From the NCBI RefSeq assembly GCF_000725805.1, contig NZ_JOFT01000062.1:1-19991 (forward strand): a stretch of 19,991 nt of DNA, written 5' to 3'. Both the position numbers and the translations under genes were made by a program. The DNA is from Streptomyces xanthophaeus. GTDB taxonomy: Bacteria; Actinomycetota; Actinomycetes; Streptomycetales; Streptomycetaceae. Of this stretch, positions 14,160 to 19,991 are shown one piece after another; the first letter of the stretch is position 1; each line of letters starts with the position of its first letter. The notes below the pieces were generated by a model. That model worked only from the letters and a program-made list of their open reading frames with translations, ran no database searches and was not told the DNA's origin.

Positions 14160-15203
14160 CTAGGCGGCGGCCGCCGAGGGCCCGGGCGGGCAGTCCCCGC
14201 AGCGGCCGGGGGCGGGGGCGCGGAAGGCGCGTTCGCAGCCGTCGCAGGTCTGGAAGGGGTGCGGCCGCACGACGGGCACGGCCGCGGGGGCCGCCGGGAG
14301 GTGCGGCGGGACCTGCGCCCTGAGGCGGTACGCGATCAGGGCAGCCGGGTTGCGCAGGTCCGGGGGGAGGTTCCCGCCCAGGAAGTGGCGCACGGCCTCG
14401 GTCCCGGCGCCGCGGTCCAGCCACTCCGCGACCCCGGGGGCGAGCTGGTGGACGGCACGGTGCGGGAGCAGCAGCCGCGGGTCGTCGAGCCGCAGCCGCG
14501 CGAGCAGGTCGAAGGCGTCCTGCCGCGCCGGCTCGCCGGGAGGGCGGCCGGTGTCCGGCCACGGGCCGGGGCCGGACCCGGACGGGCCCACCCGCGCGGG
14601 CCCGGGACCACGCCCTGCGCCGGGCACGGGCACGGGCATGGCCTCGGGCTCGGGCACGGGCACGGACTGGAATCCAAGCGTGGATCCGGGCACGCGTCCG
14701 GGCTCGGGCTCCAGCTCGGGTCCGGGGTCGGGTCCGGGGTCGGGACGGGGCCCCGCGTCAGGAAGAGGCTGCGGGGCCGGGGCCGGGGCGGTGGGCTTCG
14801 GTGGTGTCGGGTTCGGGGGCGGGTCCTCGGGGGAGGTTCCGCGCGGGCGGTTGTAGGACACCGTCCGGGTGACCACCTGGCCCGTCTCCAGCCGTACGCG
14901 GACGCGCTCCAGGTACCCGTACGCCTCCAGCTCCCGCAGGGCCGCGGCGATCCGCACCTCGCCCTCGGGGAAGCGTTCGGCGAGCCGCTTGATGCCGATG
15001 CGCGTACCGGCCGGCAGCGACTGGATGGGGGTGGCGAGCCCGATCGCGACCAGCGACATCGAGGGGTGCTGGGCAAGGTGGTTGCCCACGACGACGAAGC
15101 GGGTGGTGTGCTTCACGTTGACGTGGAAGACACCGGATCGGGGGGTCCCGGCGCGAACACGGGACGACGCGCGCGAGGGCGCGCTAGGGTGCGGTGAAGC
15201 CAT
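14160..15203 (-). CDS. Helix-turn-helix protein with proline-rich linker and C-terminal Cys4 cluster
   Basis: Predicted DNA-binding protein of 347 aa of a kind common in Streptomyces. Residues 25-118 form the conserved N-terminal part (FHVNVKHTTRFVVVGNHLAQH, then a winged-helix-like region with IQSLPAGTRIGIKRLAERFPEG and IAAALRELEAYGYLERV). Residues 120-225 are a low-complexity Pro/Gly/Glu/Asp linker. Residues 228-300 are a conserved helical domain (AFDLLARLRLDDPRLLLPH, LAPGVAEWLDRG). The tail has C320-x2-C323-x11-C335-x2-C338, a likely zinc site. The only in-frame ATG is at 15203, with GAGGAAG 12 nt upstream; homologues as I remember them start near FHVN, so the first ~24 residues may not be translated. 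Target genes are unknown. A two-tier terminator follows. Confidence 0.8.
   Translation of the reverse strand: MASPHPSAPSRASSRVRAGTPRSGVFHVNVKHTTRFVVVGNHLAQHPSMSLVAIGLATPIQSLPAGTRIGIKRLAERFPEGEVRIAAALRELEAYGYLERVRVRLETGQVVTRTVSYNRPRGTSPEDPPPNPTPPKPTAPAPAPQPLPDAGPRPDPGPDPGPELEPEPGRVPGSTLGFQSVPVPEPEAMPVPVPGAGRGPGPARVGPSGSGPGPWPDTGRPPGEPARQDAFDLLARLRLDDPRLLLPHRAVHQLAPGVAEWLDRGAGTEAVRHFLGGNLPPDLRNPAALIAYRLRAQVPPHLPAAPAAVPVVRPHPFQTCDGCERAFRAPAPGRCGDCPPGPSAAAA
14600..14760 (-). repeat. Low-complexity hexamer-like repeats encoding the Pro/Glu/Gly linker
   Basis: Degenerate runs such as CGGGCACGGGCACGGGCA and CGGGTCCGGGGTCGGG encode repeating PVPEPE and PDPGPDPG motifs in the linker of the HTH protein. 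Six-base units keep the frame, so copy-number changes by slippage would alter linker length without frameshift. Confidence 0.6.
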
Positions 15204-15562
15204 TGGGAAGCGTCTACTTCCTCGTTGGTCAGGCCCTCGTCCGGGATGCCAGTCCCGGCGGGGGCCGTCTCATGTCTGATGTTGTGGGGCGAGCATATGC
15301 CCGCCAACCCGCCGGAAATCCAGCCGAGTTGGCACAGTTCACCCGTGTGAGTGAGCGGGGAGCCGGAGGGGTCGGTCGGGTCGGTTCTTTCGCCCGGTCC
15401 TTCGATCGGTGACGTCCGACGGGACCGGAGCGCGGGTTCCCGCGTCGCGGCCGCCCGTACCGCGGGCAACTGCCGGGTCCCCGCCGGAAGGTGTGCCGGA
15501 GCGCCCGAGCAGAATGCATGCGTGCGGCCGGGTCCCTGGCCCGGAGCAAGGGAAGCGATGCG
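15204..15562. promoter_or_regulatory. Divergent intergenic region between HTH protein and small membrane protein
   Basis: These 359 bp hold no gene I can support. Close to the HTH gene there are CCGGGA-TGCCAG-TCCCGG (15241-15258) and GGAAG/CTTCC (15206-15221), the latter overlapping the GAGGAAG ribosome-binding candidate on the minus strand. GGGC-GAGCATAT-GCCC (15287-15302) includes the palindrome GCATATGC. A 46-codon frame on plus (15272-15412) has no convincing ribosome-binding site. Promoters were not identified. Confidence 0.35.
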
Positions 15563-15949
15563 ATGACGGACCGCGCGACGGACCGCCCCACGAACCACCC
15601 GACGGACCACGGGCTGCGCGGCATCCGGACACGGCTCCCCCGCGAGGACGTCGACCTGCCCGAGGACCGGGGGTGCCTGCGCCGGGTACTGGGCGTTCCG
15701 CTCGGACTCCTCCACCTGCTCAACGCCTTCGCCGTGTGCGTCGCCGTCTTCGCCGGGCCGCAGGCCGCCTGGGACCACCAGGGCTACGAGAACGTCGCCG
15801 CGATGTGCTTCCTCTCCGTGTGCCTGAGCGTGCTGGGCCTCGGCATCACGCTCGTCCCGAGCGTGCGCCGGGCCATGGGCCCGTGGTGGCTCCTCCCGCC
15901 GCTCGTCCTCGCGGTGATCGCCGTCGTCCGCGGCGAGACCCTGGAGTGA
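15563..15949 (+). CDS. Small membrane protein of unknown function
   Basis: Protein of 128 aa with a hydrophilic N-terminal ~40 residues that begin with a repetitive Thr/Asp/Arg/Pro stretch (TDRATDRPTNHPTD), then three predicted membrane helices at about 42-64, 78-98 and 107-123. A conserved-looking loop, DHQGYEN, lies between the first two. The start is the ATG with AAGGGAAG about 7 nt upstream; a GTG 24 codons earlier is possible but poorer. It is alone on its strand, with a strong terminator right after it, and is convergent with the symporter gene. I do not recognise the family. The TDR repeat is also visible at DNA level as repeated ACGGACC units. No function is proposed. Confidence 0.65.
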   Translation: MTDRATDRPTNHPTDHGLRGIRTRLPREDVDLPEDRGCLRRVLGVPLGLLHLLNAFAVCVAVFAGPQAAWDHQGYENVAAMCFLSVCLSVLGLGITLVPSVRRAMGPWWLLPPLVLAVIAVVRGETLE

Positions 15950-15957
15950 ACACGCCA

Positions 15958-15987
15958 CAGCCCCCGCCCGGACGGGGGCGGGGGCTG
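15958..15987. terminator. Bidirectional terminator hairpin
   Basis: CAGCCCCCGCC (15958-15968) pairs perfectly with GGCGGGGGCTG (15977-15987), an 11-bp stem with an 8-nt loop. It lies 8 bp after the small membrane protein and 24 bp from the end of the convergent symporter gene, so it can serve both. Confidence 0.8.
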
Positions 15988-16010
15988 CGGCGAGTGCGGG
16001 CGGGGCTCCG

Positions 16011-17333
16011 TCAGGCGGGGACGGGGACGGGCTCGGCCTTGACGGCCGGCGCGGCGGCCTCCTCCAGCGGGGAGGCCGAGGCGGTGGCGTAGGCCTCCTT
16101 GTCCAGGATCCCCTCACGGGCGGCGACGATGACCGGGACCACGGCCTGGCCGGCCACGTTGGTGGCGGTGCGCATCATGTCCAGGATCGGGTCGATCGCC
16201 ATCAGCAGGCCGACGCCCTCCAGCGGCAGGCCCAGCGTGGACAGGGTCAGGGTCAGCATGACCGTGGCACCCGTGAGGCCCGCGGTGGCGGCGGAGCCGA
16301 CGACCGAGACGAAGGCGATGAGCAGGTACTCCTTGATGCCCAGCTGCACGTCGAAGATCTGCGCGATGAAGATCGCGGCCAGCGCCGGGTAGATCGCGGC
16401 GCAGCCGTCCATCTTCGTCGTGGCGCCGAAGGGGACCGCGAAGGAGGCGTACTCCTTCGGGACGCCGAGGCGTTCGGTGACCTTCTGGGTGACCGGCATG
16501 GTGCCGACCGAGGAGCGGGAGACGAACGCGAGCTGGATCGCGGGCCAGGCGCCCTTGAAGAACTGGATCGGGTTGACCTTGGCGACCGTGGCCAGGAGCA
16601 GCGGGTAGACGCCGAACATGACGAGCGCGGAGCCGATGTAGACGTCGGCGGTGAAGGTCGCGTACTTGCCGATCAGGTCCCAGCCGTACGTGGCGATCGC
16701 GGTGCCGATGAGGCCGATGGTGCCGATCGGGGCGAGGCGGATGACCCACCACAGGGCCTTCTGGAGGAGCTCCAGGACGGACTCGGCGAGATCGAGGACC
16801 GGCTGGGCCTTGCTGCCGAGCTGGAGGGCGGCGATGCCGGCGACGGCGGCCAGGAAGACGATCTGGAGGACGTTCAGCTCGGTGAAGGGCGTGATGATGT
16901 CCGTCGGCACGATGCCGGTCAGGAAGTCGATCCAGGAACCGGTGCGCTTGGGCAGCTTGCCGTCCTGCGGGGTGAGGCCGGTGCCCGAGCCCGGGTTGGT
17001 CAGCAGGCCGATCGCGAGGCCGATGCCCACCGCGATCAGCGAGGTGATCATGAACCAGAGCAGCGTGCGGGAGGCGAGCCGCGCGGCGTTGTTCACCTTC
17101 CGCAGGTTGGTGATGGACACCAGGATCGCGAAGAAGACGAGCGGGGCGACGGCCAGCTTCAGGAGCTGGACGAAGATGTCACCGACCTGCTCCAGGGTGG
17201 TGCCCAGCCAGGAGACGTCCTGGCTGCGGGCTATCCAGCCGAAGAGGACGCCGAGCACGAGACCGGCGACGATCTGGGCCCAGAAGGGGAAGCGGAACGA
17301 GGCCTTTGCGGGGGCCTGGGGGGACGCGGACAC
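16011..17333 (-). CDS. DAACS-family amino acid/dicarboxylate:cation symporter (possible cystine transporter)
   Basis: Integral membrane secondary transporter of 440 aa in the glutamate/C4-dicarboxylate/cystine symporter family (GltP, DctA, TcyP). Family landmarks are the first helical hairpin with the serine-rich SRSSVGTMPVT (272-282), the TM7 signature PFGATTKMDGCAA (301-313, where many members have NMDGT), the second hairpin (345-368) and TM8 DPILDMMRTATN (381-392). Asp381, Asp385, Arg388 and Asn392 align with substrate and sodium ligands of GltPh. The GTG start has GGAGAG about 8 nt upstream. The C-terminal ~30 residues are a Pro/Ala/Glu tail. The 5' region encodes a leader peptide with four consecutive Cys codons, which argues for cysteine-responsive expression and so for cystine or sulfur-linked uptake, as in TcyP. 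Arg388 would also suit acidic substrates such as glutamate or succinate. Confidence 0.9.
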   Translation of the reverse strand: MSASPQAPAKASFRFPFWAQIVAGLVLGVLFGWIARSQDVSWLGTTLEQVGDIFVQLLKLAVAPLVFFAILVSITNLRKVNNAARLASRTLLWFMITSLIAVGIGLAIGLLTNPGSGTGLTPQDGKLPKRTGSWIDFLTGIVPTDIITPFTELNVLQIVFLAAVAGIAALQLGSKAQPVLDLAESVLELLQKALWWVIRLAPIGTIGLIGTAIATYGWDLIGKYATFTADVYIGSALVMFGVYPLLLATVAKVNPIQFFKGAWPAIQLAFVSRSSVGTMPVTQKVTERLGVPKEYASFAVPFGATTKMDGCAAIYPALAAIFIAQIFDVQLGIKEYLLIAFVSVVGSAATAGLTGATVMLTLTLSTLGLPLEGVGLLMAIDPILDMMRTATNVAGQAVVPVIVAAREGILDKEAYATASASPLEEAAAPAVKAEPVPVPA

Positions 17334-17461
17334 GGGGGCACTCTCCGGGGGCGACGCACGGGGAACTGGCGGGGTCTTCTGCGGTGGTGATGCGGTGCGG
17401 CAGCCAGGAAGGGCCGGCCGGGACCGCTGCTGTATCGGGGCGCCTCACGGGCGGGCGGGAT

Positions 17462-17578
17462 TCAGCGACAACAGCAACAGGCCGCGGACACGCGGCGGCA
17501 GAGGTCGACGTGCAGGCGCGCCACGAGCGGGACGCTCGCGGTCATCGGGGGCGCGGCTGGGGTCAACATGTTGAACAC
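17462..17578 (-). CDS. Leader peptide with Cys-Cys-Cys-Cys (cysteine-responsive attenuator)
   Basis: A 38-codon ORF upstream of the symporter. The GTG at 17578 has AAAGGAGAAG ending 7 nt upstream, an excellent ribosome-binding site; ATGs at 17569 and 17545 are in-frame alternatives. The peptide contains LVARLHVDLCRR, resembling the short leader peptides found upstream of sulfur-assimilation genes in actinomycetes, followed by VSAA, four consecutive Cys, Arg and the stop. Three of the four Cys codons are TGT, which is rare in such high-GC genomes. Polycysteine short ORFs are known in mycobacteria to act as cysteine-responsive attenuators: ribosomes stall on the Cys run when cysteinyl-tRNA is scarce, changing expression of the downstream gene. 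The 128-nt gap to the symporter contains possible pairing (GCAGC/GCTGC) but no obvious terminator, so the switch mechanism is open. The motif match is clear and the regulation inferred. Confidence 0.8.
   Translation of the reverse strand: MFNMLTPAAPPMTASVPLVARLHVDLCRRVSAACCCCR
17563..17574. promoter_or_regulatory. 12-bp palindrome TCAACATGTTGA at the leader start
   Basis: A perfect palindrome that includes the in-frame ATG of the leader ORF. It may be a protein-binding site or a coincidence of the leader coding sequence. Confidence 0.3.
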
Positions 17579-17590
17579 GCTAACACTTCT

Positions 17591-17609
17591 CCTTTGAGAA
17601 TCTCAAAGG
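17591..17609. promoter_or_regulatory. 19-bp palindrome CCTTTGAGAATCTCAAAGG upstream of the leader peptide
   Basis: Perfect 9-bp arms around a central A. On the minus strand its 3' arm supplies the AAAGG of the leader's ribosome-binding site (AAAGGAGAAG). As DNA it looks like an operator for a dimeric regulator, with a 7-1-7 core (TTTGAGA-A-TCTCAAA). As RNA it could fold and hide the ribosome-binding site if transcription starts upstream. The binding factor is unknown. Confidence 0.6.
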
Positions 17610-17680
17610 CGTTCTTTGGGTTGCGGAGCCACGGCACCGTTCGGCCCGGTACGCCCCGGTGCGGCCCCGCCCGGAAAACG

Positions 17681-17729
17681 CCGAAGCCCCAGCGTTACGG
17701 GGGGTATTCCCGGCGCTGGGGCGGTTCGG
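17681..17729 (-). terminator. Terminator hairpin after the DUF4229 gene
   Basis: GCCCCAGCG (17686-17694) pairs with CGCTGGGGC (17714-17722) and is extended outward by CCGAA (17681-17685) with TTCGG (17725-17729) across a 2-nt bulge. It lies 25 bp past the stop of the minus-strand gene and upstream of the symporter's leader region. Confidence 0.7.
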
Positions 17730-17753
17730 TGTGTGATGAACCCAACTGGGGGG

Positions 17754-18065
17754 TTACGAGTTCACGCGCGCGGCGTCGTCGGCCGAGTCCTCCTGGTTGC
17801 GGTTCGCAGCCAGCTTCTCCTTCGCACCCGCGACGCGTCCCGAGATCTGCTGGGACATCTCGTCGCGCTGCTTGCGCAGCAGGACGAACGACAGCGGCGC
17901 GGACAGGACCAGGGCGAGCAGCACGACCCAGGCGAAGTTGGCGTCGCCGAGCCCGGAGGGCACCCAGCCGACCCGGACCAGGACCGCGACGAGGACGAGG
18001 CACCCGACGAAGATGCCCAGCCGCGCTGCGGTGTAGCGGATCGTTGCGCTCGGCTTGAGGGACAC
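17754..18065 (-). CDS. DUF4229 family small membrane protein
   Basis: Protein of 103 aa matching the actinobacterial DUF4229 family as I know it: the N-terminal RYTAARLGIFVGCL, two membrane helices (about 15-32 and 44-63) and a cytoplasmic Arg/Lys/Glu-rich tail with LLRKQRDEMSQQI and AKEKLAANRNQEDSADDAAR. The GTG start has AGAAGGGG about 6 nt upstream. Positively charged residues just after the second helix suggest that both termini face the cytoplasm. The family has no established function. It lies near the menaquinone gene mqnE, an arrangement I recall from other Streptomyces genomes, which may reflect conserved synteny and not a shared pathway. A clear hairpin terminator follows. Confidence 0.82.
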   Translation of the reverse strand: MSLKPSATIRYTAARLGIFVGCLVLVAVLVRVGWVPSGLGDANFAWVVLLALVLSAPLSFVLLRKQRDEMSQQISGRVAGAKEKLAANRNQEDSADDAARVNS

Positions 18066-18106
18066 GGTGACCCCTTCTCTCTTCGTCGTGTTCGTACGTC
18101 GTCGGC

Positions 18107-18120
18107 ACGGGCGTGCCCGT
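18107..18120 (-). terminator. Small hairpin between GNAT and DUF4229 genes
   Basis: ACGGGC and GCCCGT form a perfect 6-bp stem with only a 2-nt centre, 58 bp past the GNAT stop. An RNA loop would need to open one pair, so it is a weak terminator at best and may be incidental. Confidence 0.25.
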
Positions 18121-18177
18121 CCAGTGAAGCACGCCGCGCCCCCGCGCCGGGCCGGGGGTCCGGGGCGGCGGCCCGCG

Positions 18178-18711
18178 TCAGTGCAGCGGCAGCAGCATGG
18201 TGATGTCGTCGCGGTCGTCACCCGGGGCCACCCGGATGGCGCGGGGGACGCGGCCGACCTCCCGGTATCCGCAGGCCTCGTAGAAGCGCTCCAGGCCGAG
18301 GCCGCCCCGGCAGCCGAGGCGGATCGCGTCGATGCCCTCGATGGAGCGGGCCGCGTCCGCCATCGCGTCCATCAGGGCGCGGCCGTGGCCCCGGCCCTGG
18401 AGGCGGGGGTGGACCATCACCGTGTACGCCCACAGCCAGTGCAGTTGGAGGTGGTGCGTGTTGTGGGTGAGGAAGGCGGTGGCGGCGACGGCCCCGTCCG
18501 CGTCGTCATCGGAGCGCCCGACGAGCAGCCGGGTGCCGCCGTCGGCGACGGCGGCGAGCTGGCGGATCAGCGCCGGGCGGATGTCGTCGGCGGTGACCGG
18601 CGGGACGAAGCCCACGGCGCCGCCGGCGTTGCTGACGTCGGTCCACAGGCCCAGGATCCCGTTGTGGAGGGCGGCGTCGACGACGGGGTCAAAGGTGAAA
18701 GTAAGGGCCAT
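18178..18711 (-). CDS. GNAT-family N-acetyltransferase
   Basis: Protein of 177 aa with the GNAT core. An N-terminal strand and helix region (TFTFDPVVDAAL) leads to a central beta sheet. Motif A is VMVHPRLQGRGHGRALMDAM (98-117), where QGRGHG binds the acetyl-CoA pyrophosphate. Motif B is LERFYEACGYREVGRVP. It acetylates an unknown small molecule or protein in the cytoplasm. The ATG start has no upstream ribosome-binding site but sits 6 nt after a TAGTCT -10 candidate, so the transcript is probably leaderless. It lies between mqnE and the DUF4229 gene on the same strand, separated from mqnE by a terminator hairpin. It is not closely similar to the GNAT at 11605-12060. Confidence 0.85.
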   Translation of the reverse strand: MALTFTFDPVVDAALHNGILGLWTDVSNAGGAVGFVPPVTADDIRPALIRQLAAVADGGTRLLVGRSDDDADGAVAATAFLTHNTHHLQLHWLWAYTVMVHPRLQGRGHGRALMDAMADAARSIEGIDAIRLGCRGGLGLERFYEACGYREVGRVPRAIRVAPGDDRDDITMLLPLH

Positions 18712-18747
18712 GACACAAGACTAACCATTACTCCAACCCTCGGGCAA
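18712..18747 (-). promoter_or_regulatory. Candidate promoter for a leaderless GNAT transcript
   Basis: On the minus strand TTGCCC (18742-18747) and TAGTCT (18718-18723) are spaced 18 bp and match the -35 and -10 consensus reasonably for SigA/HrdB-type sigma. The predicted transcription start falls on or next to the ATG at 18711, consistent with the missing ribosome-binding site. Confidence 0.45.
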
Positions 18748-18765
18748 CGCCCTCCGGACGCGACA

Positions 18766-18798
18766 CGGCCCCGGCCCACGCGTGGTGGACCGGGGCCG
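18766..18798 (-). terminator. Terminator hairpin after mqnE
   Basis: CGGCCCCGG (18766-18774) pairs perfectly with CCGGGGCCG (18790-18798), and the loop contains a further palindrome, CCACGCGTGG. It is 29 bp past the mqnE stop and separates mqnE from the downstream GNAT gene. Confidence 0.75.
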
Positions 18799-18827
18799 AC
18801 GGAACGTCACGGGCCTGCGGCGTCGGG

Positions 18828-19991
18828 TCAGACGCGCATGGCCTGCGGGGTCTCGCGCAGGGCCGCGTCGGGACCCGGGTACTCACGGATCACCTCGTAA
18901 CGGGTGTTGCGCTCCACCGGACGGAACCCGGCGTCCCGGATCAGCTCCAGCAGATCGTCACGGCCCAGCTTGTCCGGCGTACCGTAATTGTCCGCATCAT
19001 GGGTGATCTTGTACTCCACCACCGAGCCGTCCATGTCGTCCGCCCCGTACTGCAACGCCAGCTGAGCCGTCTGCACCCCGTGCATCACCCAGAACACCTT
19101 CACGTGCGGCACGTTGTCGAACAGCAGCCGCGACACCGCGAACGTCTTCAGCGCCTCCGCACCCGTCGCCATCGACGTCCGCGCCTGAAGCTTGTTCCGG
19201 ACCTTGCCGTCCTTCATGTCCACGAAGTCGTGCTGGTACCGCAGCGGGATGAACACCTGGAACCCGCCCGTCTCGTCCTGCAGCTCACGCAGCCGCAGCA
19301 CGTGGTCCACCCGGTGACGCGGCTCCTCGATGTGCCCGTACAGCATCGTCGCAGGAGTCTTGATCCCCTTCGCATGCGCCAGCCGGTGGATCCGCGACCA
19401 GTCCTCCCAGTGCGTACGGTGATCCACGATGTGCTGACGCACCTCCCAGTCGAAGATCTCCGCACCGCCGCCCGTCAGCGACTCCAGACCCGCCTCGATC
19501 AGCTCGTCCAGGATCTCCGACGCCGACATCCCCGAGATCGTCTCGAAGTGATGGATCTCCGTCGCCGTGAACGCCTTCAGCGACACGTTCGGCAGAGCCT
19601 TCTTCAGCTCCGACAGCGAACGCGGGTAATACCGCCACGGCAGATTCGGATGCAGACCGTTCACGATGTGCAGCTCGGTCAGGTTCTCGTTCTCCATGGC
19701 CTTCGCCAGACGGACCGCTTCCTCGATCCTCATCGTGTACGCGTCCTTCTCACCCGGCTTCCGCTGGAACGAGCAGTACGCACACGACGCCGTGCACACA
19801 TTCGTCATGTTCAGATGACGGTTCACATTGAAGTGGACCACGTCACCGTTCTTACGCGTCCGCACCTCATGAGCAAGACCACCGAGCCACGCCAGATCAT
19901 CCGACTCGTAGAGGGCGATCCCGTCCTCACGCGTCAGCCGCTCGCCGGAGCGGACCTTCTCCTCCAGCTCGCGCTTCAGCCCAGCGTCCAT
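18828..19991 (-). CDS. mqnE: Aminofutalosine synthase MqnE (radical SAM)
   Basis: Catalyses the radical step of the futalosine menaquinone pathway, joining 3-(1-carboxyvinyloxy)benzoate to the adenosyl radical of S-adenosylmethionine to give aminofutalosine. The 387-aa protein has the radical-SAM cluster motif C66-TAS-C70-AY-C73, which binds the 4Fe-4S cluster, and the following conserved blocks HIVNGLHPNLPW, FTATEIHHF, ESLTGGGAEIFDWEVR, ATMLYGHIEEPRHR, FIPLRYQHDF and WVMHGVQTAQLALQ. These match the Streptomyces enzyme throughout, and MqnC, the paralogous cyclase, differs in these blocks. The ATG occupies the last three bases of the window, so the ribosome-binding site and promoter are not visible, but MDAGLKRELEEKV is the usual N-terminus. 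A hairpin terminator follows. This places the organism among those making menaquinone without the MenF-MenB route. Confidence 0.96.
   Translation of the reverse strand: MDAGLKRELEEKVRSGERLTREDGIALYESDDLAWLGGLAHEVRTRKNGDVVHFNVNRHLNMTNVCTASCAYCSFQRKPGEKDAYTMRIEEAVRLAKAMENENLTELHIVNGLHPNLPWRYYPRSLSELKKALPNVSLKAFTATEIHHFETISGMSASEILDELIEAGLESLTGGGAEIFDWEVRQHIVDHRTHWEDWSRIHRLAHAKGIKTPATMLYGHIEEPRHRVDHVLRLRELQDETGGFQVFIPLRYQHDFVDMKDGKVRNKLQARTSMATGAEALKTFAVSRLLFDNVPHVKVFWVMHGVQTAQLALQYGADDMDGSVVEYKITHDADNYGTPDKLGRDDLLELIRDAGFRPVERNTRYEVIREYPGPDAALRETPQAMRV

Noticed and set aside
15272..15412. 46-codon plus frame beginning MSDVVGRAYARQ
   Set aside because: The ribosome-binding site is too far and the codon use is unlike neighbouring genes. 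It lies in a divergent promoter region with several inverted repeats, so coding is not supported.

Overview
The window has very high GC content. It carries a futalosine-pathway menaquinone gene (mqnE), a secreted Rpf-type muralytic enzyme, a DUF4229 membrane protein, a TrmB/LuxR hybrid regulator, a proline-rich HTH protein with a C-terminal Cys4 cluster, and secreted alpha/beta hydrolases of the Streptomyces tripeptidyl aminopeptidase type. Together these point to the chromosome of a Streptomyces or close relative. I found no rRNA, tRNA, CRISPR array or transposase.

Layout. 1-737 holds no convincing gene. A pair of ~50-bp inverted repeats (about 64-114 and 351-400) brackets a segment of lower GC. 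738-3565 (minus) has two secreted peptidoglycan hydrolases, a CHAP protein and an Rpf-like transglycosylase. They share the same C-terminal W-x-G-W repeat domain and are separated by a 15-bp-stem hairpin. 3840-5566 is a compact cassette: a 50-aa exported peptide with two NGFGWD motifs and a coupled 95-aa protein (both minus), divergent from a TrmB/LuxR regulator (plus), with a palindrome in the shared promoter region. 5563-8470 holds a long-chain acyl-CoA synthetase (minus), convergent with the regulator and divergent from an AraC-family regulator. 8628-9812 is a secreted lipase, followed by a 10-bp tandem repeat. 9922-11520 (minus) is a secreted tripeptidyl aminopeptidase-like protein. 11605-14006 (minus) has a GNAT acetyltransferase and a second acyl-CoA synthetase with an operator-like inverted repeat upstream. 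14160-15203 (minus) is the HTH/proline-rich/Cys4 protein. 15563-15949 (plus) is a small three-helix membrane protein. 16011-17578 (minus) is a DAACS symporter preceded by a previously unlisted 38-codon leader ORF with four consecutive Cys codons. 17754-19991 (minus) has DUF4229, a second GNAT and mqnE, whose start codon is the last three bases of the window.

How the genes relate. Much of the window concerns the cell surface and scavenging: wall hydrolases, lipase, peptidase, acyl-CoA activation and amino-acid uptake. The two most interesting loci are the duplicated-motif peptide cassette (3840-5566), which looks like a self-contained peptide/regulator module, and the polycysteine leader (17462-17578). 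The leader implies cysteine-responsive control of the symporter and suggests that it carries cystine or another sulfur-linked amino acid. Many start codons were chosen from Shine-Dalgarno placement. Functions come from visible motifs and remembered family features, with no database search.
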